64,000 nt of DNA, from positions 3,422,501 through 3,486,500 of the forward strand of contig NZ_CP108882.1 in the NCBI RefSeq assembly GCF_036347055.1, in the 5' to 3' direction. Each line of letters begins with the position of its first letter. The first letter of the stretch is position 1. The notes below the pieces were generated by a model, which had not been told where the DNA came from, did not search any database, and worked only from the letters and a program-made list of their open reading frames with translations. Below are positions 44,681 to 52,736 of this stretch, in pieces. The position numbers were made by a program, and so were the translations under genes. Origin of the DNA: Streptomyces sp. NBC_00820. GTDB lineage: Bacteria > Actinomycetota > Actinomycetes > Streptomycetales > Streptomycetaceae.

Positions 44681-46243
44681 ATGGCAGACCTGACGAAGAG
44701 CGCGGTCGCCGAACCACGGCGGACCGAACCGGAACCCGCACCCGCGTGGCCCGAGGACACCGCCCCGCTCCCGGAGCCCACCGAGCCGGCCACGGCGACG
44801 TCGGTTACGGCGACGGAGACGACTGCGGCTGTGACGGCGACGGCGACGGCGACGGCGACTGAACCCGACGCACCCGCGACGGAATCCGGCACGCCCACGC
44901 CGGAACCCGCTCCGCCCGCGACGGAACCCGGACCCGCGGCGCCCGGCGCCCGCAAGTCCGCGCTCGTCCGCCGGCGCCGCGCGGTGCTCGCGGTGGCGGC
45001 GTCGGCCACGCTGCTGTCCGTCGGTGGCCTCGGCGGAGCGATGCTGGTGAAGTCACCGGCCCAGGCGGCGGCCGACACCCGGGCACCCCGGGCGAGCGTC
45101 ATCACCGCGACCGTGGCCTCCGAGCGGCTGGCCCGCACCGCGGTCCTGCGCGGCGACGTGACCAGCGGCGCGACGCTCTCCATCACGCCCACCTCGGTGG
45201 CGGACACCCGTGCGCTGGGCGGCGGGACCAATCCCGGCGGCATGGCACCCGTACTCACCCGGAAACTGGCGCACGTCGGCGACACGGTCGCGGCGGCCCG
45301 GCCCCTGGTCGAGTTCTCCGGGCGCCCGGTCTACGTGCTGCCCGGCAGCATCCCCGTCTACCGCGACATCCTCCCCGGCGAGTCCGGCCAGGACATCGCC
45401 CAGCTCCAGAGCGCGCTGGCCGGGCTCGGCCTGTACGACGGCGGCGACAAGCGCGGCTTCTTCGGTCCGGCGACCGGAAAGGCCGTCACCGCGCTGTACC
45501 ACCGGATGGGCTACCCGGTGCCGGTCACCGGAGGCCAGGAAGGCGGCCAGAGCGGCCAGGCCGGCGAGAGCGGGCAGAACGGCGAGCCGGCCGGCGGGGG
45601 CGGCAGCACGAGCGGCCCCTTCGTACCGGCCTCCGAGATGGCGTTCGTCTCCTCGGTGCCGGTGCGGGTCATCTCGCTGCCGGCGTCCGTGGGCGACAAG
45701 GTGAACGGTCCGGCCGTCACCCTGGCCACCGGCGGCCTGAAGCTCACCGGCTATCTGGACCCCTCCTTCCACGGCCTGGTCAAGGACGGCATGAAGGTGC
45801 GGATCACCTCCGAGTCCCTCGGCCTGACCGCCTCCGGCACCGTGGCCTCGGTGGGCGCGCTGGTCACCCCCGGCGACAAGTCGGGCGCCCAGTCCTCCGA
45901 CGGCGCGGCACCGGGCCAGGGCGCGGGAGGACTCGCCAACGGCGGGGTCCCGTACCTGCCGATGCAGATCACCCGGACCGGCAGCTGGGACAACCGGCTC
46001 GACGGCCAGAACGTGCGGATCACCCTCACCGCCGCGGCCACCACCGGCGCGGTCCTCACCGTTCCCGAGGCGGCGATCAACGCCGGCGCGAACGCCCGTA
46101 CCAGTGTCACCGTGGTGGGGTCCGACGGATCCCAGCGCAAGGTGCACGTCACGGTGGGTGTGTCGGCCGACGGGCGGGTGCAGGTCACACCGGACGGCAC
46201 GGCACGGCTGCGCGCGGGCGACCGTGTGGTGGTCGGCCAGTGA
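44681..46243 (+). CDS. peptidoglycan-binding efflux adaptor (MacA/HlyD-like)
   Basis: 520 residues from ATG 44681. The cytoplasmic N-terminus is Pro/Glu/Thr-rich with a TATATATATE run. A membrane anchor (about 102-124, AVLAVAASATLLSVGGLGGA) follows, then an adaptor-type beta-domain interrupted by a PG_binding_1 domain (GQDIAQLQSALAGLGLYDGG, FFGPATGKAVTALYHRMGY). After a Gly/Ser linker come barrel and membrane-proximal domains (LSLPASVGDKVNG-like, VLTVPEAAINAGANARTSVT). Such proteins pair with MacB-type ABC transporters and may anchor the exporter to the wall. Overlaps the ATPase gene by 4 bp. Confidence 0.88.
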   Translation: MADLTKSAVAEPRRTEPEPAPAWPEDTAPLPEPTEPATATSVTATETTAAVTATATATATEPDAPATESGTPTPEPAPPATEPGPAAPGARKSALVRRRRAVLAVAASATLLSVGGLGGAMLVKSPAQAAADTRAPRASVITATVASERLARTAVLRGDVTSGATLSITPTSVADTRALGGGTNPGGMAPVLTRKLAHVGDTVAAARPLVEFSGRPVYVLPGSIPVYRDILPGESGQDIAQLQSALAGLGLYDGGDKRGFFGPATGKAVTALYHRMGYPVPVTGGQEGGQSGQAGESGQNGEPAGGGGSTSGPFVPASEMAFVSSVPVRVISLPASVGDKVNGPAVTLATGGLKLTGYLDPSFHGLVKDGMKVRITSESLGLTASGTVASVGALVTPGDKSGAQSSDGAAPGQGAGGLANGGVPYLPMQITRTGSWDNRLDGQNVRITLTAAATTGAVLTVPEAAINAGANARTSVTVVGSDGSQRKVHVTVGVSADGRVQVTPDGTARLRAGDRVVVGQ

Positions 46244-46950
46244 GTCAGACGAGTACGCCCGCTCCGGTGATCCGGCTGCGCGGCGTCGCCAAGACCTACC
46301 CGGGCGCCGTCGCCGTACACGCCCTGCAGCCCACCGACCTCGACGTGGAGCGCGGCGACTTCGTCGCCGTGGTCGGCCCGTCGGGTTCGGGGAAGTCCAC
46401 GCTGCTCAACCTGATCGGCATGCTGGACCGGCCCTCGGCGGGCCGCTACGAGTTCAGCGGCACGGACGTGTCCGCCCTGCGGGAGCGGGAGCGCACGGCA
46501 CTGCGCGGACGGAAGGTCGGGTTCGTCTTCCAGTCCTTCCACCTCCTCTCGCACCGCACGGCCACGGAGAACGTCTCCCTGGCCCAGCTGTACGTGACCA
46601 CCGACCGCGGGGCGCGCGACGACCAGGCGGTACGGGCGCTGCGGACCGTGGGACTCGGCCACCGGCTGGACGCGCTGCCTCCCACCATGTCCGGCGGGGA
46701 ACGCCAGCGCGTCGCCATCGCCCGCGCGCTGGTCAACCGCCCCGAACTCGTCCTCTGCGACGAACCCACCGGCAACCTGGACTCCGCGACCTCGGCGCAC
46801 GTCATGAACCTGCTCGAAGAACTGCACGCGGCCGGACTCACCGTCGTCGTCATCACGCACGACCACGCGGTGGCCGAACGCGCCAGGCGCGTCCTGACCA
46901 TCCGGGACGGCCGCATCCTCTCCGACACCGATCGGCGGGCGGCCGCGTGA
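46240..46950 (+). CDS. ABC transporter ATP-binding protein (MacB/LolD type)
   Basis: 236 residues from GTG 46240, overlapping the adaptor stop (GTGA). Complete ATPase: Walker A GPSGSGKST, Q-loop VFQSFHLL, signature MSGGERQRVAIARAL, Walker B LVLCDEPTG, D-loop NLDS and H-loop ITHDH. The family drives mechanotransmission-type exporters of peptides, lipoproteins or antibiotics. Energises the adjacent FtsX-like permease. Confidence 0.95.
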   Translation: MSQTSTPAPVIRLRGVAKTYPGAVAVHALQPTDLDVERGDFVAVVGPSGSGKSTLLNLIGMLDRPSAGRYEFSGTDVSALRERERTALRGRKVGFVFQSFHLLSHRTATENVSLAQLYVTTDRGARDDQAVRALRTVGLGHRLDALPPTMSGGERQRVAIARALVNRPELVLCDEPTGNLDSATSAHVMNLLEELHAAGLTVVVITHDHAVAERARRVLTIRDGRILSDTDRRAAA

Positions 46951-48233
46951 CCGTACGACCCACCGGGCGACTCGCCCGGACCCTGAGGCGCCCCTTCGCG
47001 CGGAACCGGCGCCCGGACCTGGTGCCGCCCTCACGGCTGCTCATCCGGGACATGTTCACCGAGTCGCTGGCCGGCCTGGTGCAGCGGCCGGGGCGTTCGG
47101 TGCTCACCATGCTCGGCACGGTGCTCGGAGTGGGCGCGTTCGTGGCCGTGCTCGGCCTCACCTCGACCGCCGCCGGCCAGATCAGCGCCTCCTTCAACGT
47201 CCTGCGGGCCACGACCGTGACGGTCGACGACGTCGCCCCCAAGTCCGGGGACGCGCCCGAGGTGCACTTCCCGGACGACTCCGACCAGCGAATCCAGCGG
47301 CTCAACGGCGTGGTGGCGGCTGGCGTGTGGTGGTCCGCGCCCCTGCGCAACCCGAAGATCGGCACCCAGCCGCTGCCTCCGAGCGACGACCCCGGCACCG
47401 GGGTGTCGGTGTTCGCCGCGTCTCCCGGCGCCCTGCGCGCGATGCAGCCGACGCTGCGGGCGGGCATCCTCTACAACGGGTTCCACCAGCGGCGCGGCGA
47501 ACCCGTCTGCGTGCTGGGCAGCGGCGCGGCACGCGTCCTCGGCATCTCCCGGCTGGACAACCAGCCCGTCGTCTTCATCAACAACAGCGCGTACACCGTC
47601 GTGGGCATCATCTCCGACACGCAGCGCAAGCCCGAAGCGCTGATGGGCGCCATGCTGCCCACCACGACAGCGCTCAAGGCGTTCGGGGCACCGACCGACG
47701 AGCCCGCCGAGATGATCGTCCACACCCGGATCGGCGCGGCCCACCTCATCGCCCGCCAGGCACCCCTCGCGCTGCTGCCGGACCACCCCCGCCTGCTGCA
47801 CGCCGCCGCGCCGCCCGACCCGCACGCCCTGCGGGACGCCGTGAACACGTCGCTGTCCGGGCTGTTCCTCCTGCTGGCGGCGATCTGCCTGGTGATCGGC
47901 GCGCTCGGCATCGCGAACACCACGCTGGTGGCGATCCTGGAGCGCACGGGCGAGATCGGCCTGCGCCGCTCGCTGGGCGCCCGCCCCCGGCACATCGCGG
48001 TCCAGTTCCTCACCGAGTCCACCACCCTGGGGACGCTCGGCGGTCTGATCGGTACGGCGATCGGGGTCTGCACGGTCGTCGCGGTCTCCCTGGTCCAGCA
48101 CTGGACCGCGATCGTCGACCCGGTGACGGTCCTGCCTGCCCCGCTCGTCGGTTCCGTCGTCGGACTGCTCGCCGGCCTCTACCCGGCGCTGCGCGCCGCG
48201 CGCATCGAACCACTGGAAGCCCTGCGGCAGTGA
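46947..48233 (+). CDS. ABC transporter permease (MacB/FtsX type)
   Basis: 428 residues from GTG 46947, overlapping the ATPase stop (GTGA). Four-helix MacB_PCD/FtsX topology: first helix after GRSVLTMLGTVLGVGAFVAV, a periplasmic-side (extracytoplasmic) domain of about 240 residues, then three C-terminal helices (LFLLLAAICLVIGALGIANT, LGTLGGLIGTAIGVCTVV, APLVGSVVGLLAGLYPA) and the ending RIEPLEALRQ typical of this family. With the adaptor it forms a tripartite-like monoderm exporter; the cargo could be a peptide or the I36-like system component. Confidence 0.93.
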   Translation: MTVRPTGRLARTLRRPFARNRRPDLVPPSRLLIRDMFTESLAGLVQRPGRSVLTMLGTVLGVGAFVAVLGLTSTAAGQISASFNVLRATTVTVDDVAPKSGDAPEVHFPDDSDQRIQRLNGVVAAGVWWSAPLRNPKIGTQPLPPSDDPGTGVSVFAASPGALRAMQPTLRAGILYNGFHQRRGEPVCVLGSGAARVLGISRLDNQPVVFINNSAYTVVGIISDTQRKPEALMGAMLPTTTALKAFGAPTDEPAEMIVHTRIGAAHLIARQAPLALLPDHPRLLHAAAPPDPHALRDAVNTSLSGLFLLLAAICLVIGALGIANTTLVAILERTGEIGLRRSLGARPRHIAVQFLTESTTLGTLGGLIGTAIGVCTVVAVSLVQHWTAIVDPVTVLPAPLVGSVVGLLAGLYPALRAARIEPLEALRQ

Positions 48234-48400
48234 CCACCCGCACCGGTGACCGGGCCCCGCGCCCCGTCTCACCGGTGCGGACCGGTGCGCCCCGCCCCGG
48301 ACGACACAAGCCACCCCGGACGAAGACGCCCCCGAACGACGGAAGGCGCCCCGAAGGACGCCTTCCCCGACCCCCGTGGGAGTCCGGCCCCGCCACCTAC

Positions 48401-48436
48401 GGCAGGTTGCGGGCCATCACGATCCGCTGGACCTGG
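48401..48436. repeat. copy of the acyl-CoA dehydrogenase 3' end (att-like copy 1)
   Basis: On the minus strand these bases encode QVQRIVMARNLP-stop, the exact end of the acyl-CoA dehydrogenase at 48818-49975. A 24-bp core (48413-48436) is identical to 48834-48857. Left of the core this copy keeps the GC-rich codons CGC AAC CTG CCG TAG expected of native DNA. Interpreted as one side of an integration scar. Confidence 0.75.
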
Positions 48437-48619
48437 CTCCTGTACGCGGGAGTCCCGGAGAACGACGTGGCCGACTGGATGGGCCACGGCAGTACGAACG
48501 TGCTCAGGGAGCACTACCACTACATCTTCGAAGGGGCCGAGCAGCGCGGGCGAGCAGCCATCGCCACCATGCTGACGCCCGGCGCCGACGACCCCACGGA
48601 GACGTCAGACGTCGCCTGA
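48431..48619 (+). pseudogene. tyrosine-recombinase (phage integrase) C-terminal remnant
   Basis: From TWLLYAGVPENDVADWMGHG through HYHYIFEGAEQRGRAAIA to the stop at 48617-48619, the frame matches the last ~60 residues of streptomycete integrases, including the tyrosine region REHYHYIF. The upstream frame is fused to the dehydrogenase 3'-end copy, so the rest of the integrase, including the R and H/R catalytic boxes, is missing. Not functional. Confidence 0.8.
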
Positions 48620-48631
48620 TCCTCGTACGAC

Positions 48632-48662
48632 AACAGCCCCCGGCGCGATGCCGGGGGCTGTT
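48632..48662. terminator. hairpin after the integrase remnant
   Basis: Perfect 13-bp stem (48632-48644 with 48650-48662), loop GCGAT, tail TTGCGTTTG; probably the original terminator of the integrase gene. Confidence 0.7.
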
Positions 48663-48817
48663 GCGTTTGTGCTGGTCAGCGGCCCTACCCGGGCCGTCAA
48701 CGACCCAGGATTCCCCCAGCATGACGTCCAGGAGCGGCCTTGATCGGACCGGAAGGGCAGCACGCCGAGAACGGCCTTCACGGCGCCTCAAAGTAGCTCT
48801 GACCTGCAAAAGCCCTG

Positions 48818-49975
48818 CTAGGGAAGGTTCCTTGCCATCACGATCCGCTGGACCTGGTTCGTGCCTTCGTAAATCTGAGTGATCTTCGCGTCCCGCATCA
48901 TGCGCTCGACCGGGTAGTCACGGGTGTAGCCGTAGCCGCCGAGGAGCTGCACGGCGTCCGTGGTGACCTCCATGGCGACGTCCGAGGCGAAGCACTTGGC
49001 GGCGGCGCCCTGGAAGGTGAGGTCGCTGTCGCCGCGCTCGGACTTGGCCGCGGCCTGGTAGGTCAGGGCGCGGGCGGCCTCGATCTTCATGGCCATGTCG
49101 GCGAGCATGAACTGGATGCCCTGGAAGTCGGCGATCGGCTTGCCGAACTGCTTGCGCTCCTGGACGTAGCCCTTGGCGTAGTCGAAGGCGCCCTGGGCGA
49201 CACCGAGGGCCTGGGCGGCGATGGTGATGCGGGTGTGGTCCAGGGTCTTCATGGCGGTCGCGAAGCCCGTGCCCTCCTCGCCGATCATGCGGTCGGCGGG
49301 GATGCGGACGTTGTCGAAGTAGACCTCGCGGGTCGGGGAGCCCTTGATGCCGAGCTTCTTCTCCGGGGCGCCGAAGGAGACGCCCTCGTCCGACTTCTCG
49401 ACGACGAAGGCGGAGATGCCCTTCGAGCGCTTGGTGGGGTCCGTCACGGCCATCACCGTGTAGTACTCGGAGACGCCGGCGTTGGTGATCCAGCGCTTCA
49501 CGCCGTTGAGGATCCAGTGGTCGCCGTCGCGGACCGCCTTGGTCTTCATGCCGGCCGCGTCCGAGCCCGCCTCCGGCTCGGAGAGGGCGTAGGAGAACAT
49601 CGCGTCGCCCTTGGCGAGCGGGGCGAGGTACTTCTTCTTCAGGTCCTCGGAGCCGGACAGGATCACCGGCAGGGAGCCCAGCTTGTTCACGGCGGGGATC
49701 AGGGAGGAGGAGACGCAGGCGCGGGCCACCTCCTCGATCACGATGACCGTGGCGAGGGCGTCGGCGCCGGCGCCGCCGTACTCCTCGGGGACGTGCACCG
49801 CGTGCAGGTCGCCGGCGACGAGGGCGTCGAGGGCCTCCTGCGGGAAGCGGGCCTCCTCGTCCACCGCGGCGGCGTAGGGCGCGATCTTCGCCTCGACCAG
49901 CGAGCGGACGGCGTCACGGAGCATGTCGTGCTCCTCGGACAGGCGGTACAGGTCGAAGTCAGCCGATCCGGCCAC
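48818..49975 (-). CDS. acyl-CoA dehydrogenase
   Basis: 385 residues from GTG 49975. FAD-dependent alpha-beta dehydrogenation of acyl-CoA, passing electrons to ETF. Motifs: FSYALSEPEAGSDAAGMKTK, WITNAGVSEYYTVMA, GYVQERKQFGKPIADFQGIQ, LLGGYGYTRDYPVERMMRDA and catalytic Glu in QIYEGTNQVQR. The last four codons (AGG AAC CTT CCC) are unlike the rest of the gene and unlike the duplicated end at 48401-48417, so its 3' tip appears to have been supplied by an integrated element while the protein sequence was preserved. Confidence 0.93.
   Translation of the reverse strand: MAGSADFDLYRLSEEHDMLRDAVRSLVEAKIAPYAAAVDEEARFPQEALDALVAGDLHAVHVPEEYGGAGADALATVIVIEEVARACVSSSLIPAVNKLGSLPVILSGSEDLKKKYLAPLAKGDAMFSYALSEPEAGSDAAGMKTKAVRDGDHWILNGVKRWITNAGVSEYYTVMAVTDPTKRSKGISAFVVEKSDEGVSFGAPEKKLGIKGSPTREVYFDNVRIPADRMIGEEGTGFATAMKTLDHTRITIAAQALGVAQGAFDYAKGYVQERKQFGKPIADFQGIQFMLADMAMKIEAARALTYQAAAKSERGDSDLTFQGAAAKCFASDVAMEVTTDAVQLLGGYGYTRDYPVERMMRDAKITQIYEGTNQVQRIVMARNLP
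48834..48857. repeat. 24-bp att-like core copy 2, inside acyl-CoA dehydrogenase gene
   Basis: Identical to 48413-48436. The 397 bp between the two cores hold only the integrase remnant, a hairpin and non-coding sequence. The pair resembles attL/attR of an integrative element that has since lost its interior. Confidence 0.7.
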
Positions 49976-50153
49976 GGTCTCTCACGCTCCAAAGACGCAG
50001 TGCTACTGACGCTAATTACCGTTAAGTAACTTCAATTTTAGAGGTCTGCCGGACTCACGCCTACGTGAGGTAGGCGACAGCGGGAAATTCCCCGGCTCCC
50101 ACCCCGACTATGCTCGGGCACCGCATCACCGACGTCCACCTGCTGGAGCATCC

Positions 50154-51497
50154 ATGAGCCTGAAGATCACCGTGATCGGAACCGGCTATCTCGGGGCCAC
50201 GCACGCCGCGGCCATGGCCGAACTCGGTTTCGAGGTTCTGGGCCTGGACGTCGTGCCCGAGAAGATCGCGCTGCTGGAGCGCGGCGAGACCCCGATGTAC
50301 GAGCCGGGGCTCGACGAACTGCTGCGCCGGCACGTGGCGGGCATCGAGGGCTCCTCGGGGCGGCTGCGCTTCACGACCGACTTCGCGGAGGTCGCGGCCT
50401 TCGGCGACGTCCACTTCGTCTGCGTGAACACCCCGCAGAAGCACGGCGAGTACGCCTGTGACATGAGTTACGTCGAGTCCGCGATCGCCTCGCTCGCCCC
50501 GCACCTGCACGGCCCGGCGCTGGTCGTCGGCAAGTCGACCGTGCCGGTCGGCTCGGCCGAGCGGCTGGCCGCCTACCTGGCCGAGCACGCGCCGGCCGGG
50601 GCGGACGCCGAGCTGGCCTGGAACCCGGAGTTCCTGCGCGAGGGCTTCGCCGTCCAGGACACGCTGCACCCGGACCGGATCGTGGTCGGCGTGCGCGGTG
50701 AGCGCGCCGAGAAGCTGCTGCGGGAGGTGTACGCGACGCCGGTCGGCGAGGGCACGCCGTTCGTGGTGACCGACTTCCCGACCGCCGAGCTGGTGAAGAC
50801 CTCGGCGAACTCCTTCCTCGCCACCAAGATCTCCTTCATCAACGCGATGGCGGAGGTGTGCGAGGCCGGCGGCGGTGACGTGGCGAAGCTCGCGGAGGCC
50901 ATCGGGTACGACGACCGGATCGGCAAGAAGTTCCTGCGCGCCGGCATCGGCTTCGGCGGCGGCTGCCTGCCCAAGGACATCCGGGCGTTCATGGCGCGCG
51001 CCGGCGAGCTGGGCGCCGACCATGCGCTGACCTTCCTGCGCGAGATCGACTCCATCAACATGCGCCAGCGCGGCCGGATGGTGGAACTGGCCCTGCACGC
51101 GCTGGGCGGCGGTTCGTTCCTCGGCAAGCGGGTCGCGGTGCTGGGCGCCACGTTCAAGCCCGACTCGGACGACGTGCGTGACTCGCCCGCGCTGAACGTG
51201 GCGGGCCAGATACACCTCCAGGGCGGCCAGGTGACCGTCTACGACCCGAAGGGCATGGACAACGCCCGTCGGCTCTTCCCCACGCTCGGTTACGCCGCCT
51301 CGGCGCTGGAGGCGGTCCGGGGCGCCGACGTCGTGCTGCACCTGACCGAGTGGCAGGAGTTCCGCGAGCTGGACCCGGCGGCGCTGGGCGAGGTCGTGAC
51401 GGCCCGGGTGATCCTGGACGGGCGCAACGCCCTCGACCCGGAGCTGTGGCGGCGGGCCGGCTGGACGTACCGGGCGATGGGCCGCCCGGCCGCGTAG
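50154..51497 (+). CDS. UDP-glucose/GDP-mannose dehydrogenase family protein (UDP-glucose 6-dehydrogenase type)
   Basis: 447 residues from ATG 50154. Twofold NAD-dependent oxidation of UDP-glucose to UDP-glucuronate is the likely reaction. N-terminal Rossmann motif VIGTGYLGATHAAAMAELGF, NTPQKHG, GKSTVPVGSAERL, ELVKTSANSFLATKISFINA, catalytic Cys in GFGGGCLPKDIRAF, and C-terminal domain GATFKPDSDDVRDSPA. UDP-glucuronate would feed uronic-acid wall polymers or antibiotics. GDP-mannose as substrate is not excluded. Followed by a strong terminator. Confidence 0.93.
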   Translation: MSLKITVIGTGYLGATHAAAMAELGFEVLGLDVVPEKIALLERGETPMYEPGLDELLRRHVAGIEGSSGRLRFTTDFAEVAAFGDVHFVCVNTPQKHGEYACDMSYVESAIASLAPHLHGPALVVGKSTVPVGSAERLAAYLAEHAPAGADAELAWNPEFLREGFAVQDTLHPDRIVVGVRGERAEKLLREVYATPVGEGTPFVVTDFPTAELVKTSANSFLATKISFINAMAEVCEAGGGDVAKLAEAIGYDDRIGKKFLRAGIGFGGGCLPKDIRAFMARAGELGADHALTFLREIDSINMRQRGRMVELALHALGGGSFLGKRVAVLGATFKPDSDDVRDSPALNVAGQIHLQGGQVTVYDPKGMDNARRLFPTLGYAASALEAVRGADVVLHLTEWQEFRELDPAALGEVVTARVILDGRNALDPELWRRAGWTYRAMGRPAA

Positions 51498-51545
51498 CGG
51501 TTCGGCGCACCCACCGCGGTCGGCGCGGTTGTCACTTCACCGGGG

Positions 51546-51584
51546 ACGCCGGTTCGGCCGAGGCTCAGTCGGCCGAACCGGCGT
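51546..51584 (+). terminator. terminator downstream of UDP-glucose dehydrogenase
   Basis: Perfect 16-bp stem (51546-51561 with 51569-51584, 7-nt loop), 48 bp past the stop codon. Confidence 0.85.
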
Positions 51585-51721
51585 CTTCCCGCATTCTGCA
51601 CCACGGGACCGGGTGCCGGCCGCCGAACTCCCGGCGCCTTAACTCTCCTTGGCCCGGTATTGATCATCCGCCTCCCTGGGTAGGCCGGTTGCGGAAGGTT
51701 CCGGACCCCGAGGAGGAACTC

Positions 51722-52081
51722 ATGGCTCTCGCCGAGCTCGGCGCCGTCGTCCTGGACTGTCCCGACCCGCAGGCACTGGCCGGCTTCTACGCCGGGCTGC
51801 TGGGCGGCACGGTGCAGGTCGAGAAGGACTGGGTGGACCTGAAGCTGCCCGACGGCCGGACGCTGGCCTTCCAGCAGGCGCCGGACTTCGTCCCGCCGCG
51901 GTGGCCGGCGCCGGACGGTTCGCAGCAGTTCCATCTGGACCTGACGGTGGCGGATCTGGACGTCGCGGAGAAGGCGGTGCTGGAGCTGGGCGCGCGGTCG
52001 CTGGACACGGCGGACAGGGCGCGCACCTGGCGGGTCTTCGCCGACCCGGCGGGACACCCGTTCTGCCTGTGCGCGGGCTGA
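51722..52081 (+). CDS. VOC (glyoxalase-like) family protein 1
   Basis: 119 residues from ATG 51722, GAGGAGG upstream. Two beta-alpha-beta-beta-beta halves of the vicinal-oxygen-chelate fold: VVLDCPDPQALAGFYAGLLG and QFHLDLTVADLDVAEKAVLE, ending RVFADPAGHPFCLC. Possible metal ligands His in QFHLDL and the second half. Substrate unknown. Immediately followed (2-bp spacing) by a paralogue, a tandem duplication. Confidence 0.9.
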   Translation: MALAELGAVVLDCPDPQALAGFYAGLLGGTVQVEKDWVDLKLPDGRTLAFQQAPDFVPPRWPAPDGSQQFHLDLTVADLDVAEKAVLELGARSLDTADRARTWRVFADPAGHPFCLCAG

Positions 52082-52083
52082 GC

Positions 52084-52488
52084 GTGGACGCCTCCACGGC
52101 GCCCGTGGCCCGTTTCCGTTCCGTCGTGCTCGACTGCCCCGACCCGCTCGCGCTCGCCGGCTTCTACGCGGCGGTCGTGGGAGGCGCGCCCTGGGCCGAG
52201 GACGCGGACTGGGTCGTGCTCCAGGTCCCGGGCGGCCCACGGCTGGCCTTCAACCGGGAACCGGGCCACCGGCCGCCCGCCTGGCCGCGGGAGGGCGGCA
52301 ACGCCCAGCAGCTCCACCTCGACCTCGACGCGGGCGCGACCTGGCAGGAGGTCGACGCCGCCCACGCGAGGGTGGTGGCGCTGGGCGCCCGTCCCCTGGA
52401 CCTGGCGGACCGGGAGGCGAAGGACTTCCAGGTGTACGCGGACCCGGCGGGGCATCCGTTCTGCCTGTGCCGGATCGAGCGCCCCTGA
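52084..52488 (+). CDS. VOC (glyoxalase-like) family protein 2
   Basis: 134 residues from GTG 52084, two bases after the stop of VOC 1, so the pair is an operon. Same plan: VVLDCPDPLALAGFYAAVVG, AQQLHLDLDAGATWQEVDAA, YADPAGHPFCLCRIE. The two are clearly duplicates (LDCPDPxALAGFYA and DPAGHPFCLC in both) and may form a heterodimer as VOC proteins often dimerise. Function unknown. Confidence 0.9.
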   Translation: MDASTAPVARFRSVVLDCPDPLALAGFYAAVVGGAPWAEDADWVVLQVPGGPRLAFNREPGHRPPAWPREGGNAQQLHLDLDAGATWQEVDAAHARVVALGARPLDLADREAKDFQVYADPAGHPFCLCRIERP

Positions 52489-52566
52489 GGCTCTGGCGGC
52501 CGGCCGCCCGCACACGCCTGCGGGGTGCGGTCGCCAGGGGCCTGTCCTCGGGATCTTGCCGGGGTT

Positions 52567-52736
52567 CTAGGGGGTGTCTCTTCGATCTTCGTGGATCAGG
52601 CCGCGGCGTCCGGTGCGGTGCCTCGGCGTGCGGCCGGATCGCCCTCGTACTGGGCGTACGTGGGCGATTCGGCCGTGCGGCGAGGTGCCGTGCCGGGCGT
52701 CGCGGACCCGCGAAGATCGGGGGAGACACCCCCTAG
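52567..52736. mobile_element. 170-bp palindromic MITE-like element
   Basis: Terminal inverted repeats start CTAGGGGGTGTCTC (52567-52580) and mirror at 52723-52736. Inside is an imperfect stem of about 50 bp centred on the loop at 52651-52655, with core GTACTGGGCGTAC, the same core as the element at 13093-13332. CTAG marks both ends. No coding capacity. The right CTAG contains the stop codon of the dipeptidase homologue (52733-52735, read on the minus strand). Confidence 0.75.

Noticed and set aside
43555..45285. 576-codon minus-strand frame across the lipoprotein B and adaptor genes
   Set aside because: Antisense to two homology-supported genes, with low-complexity Ala/Val/Ser content.
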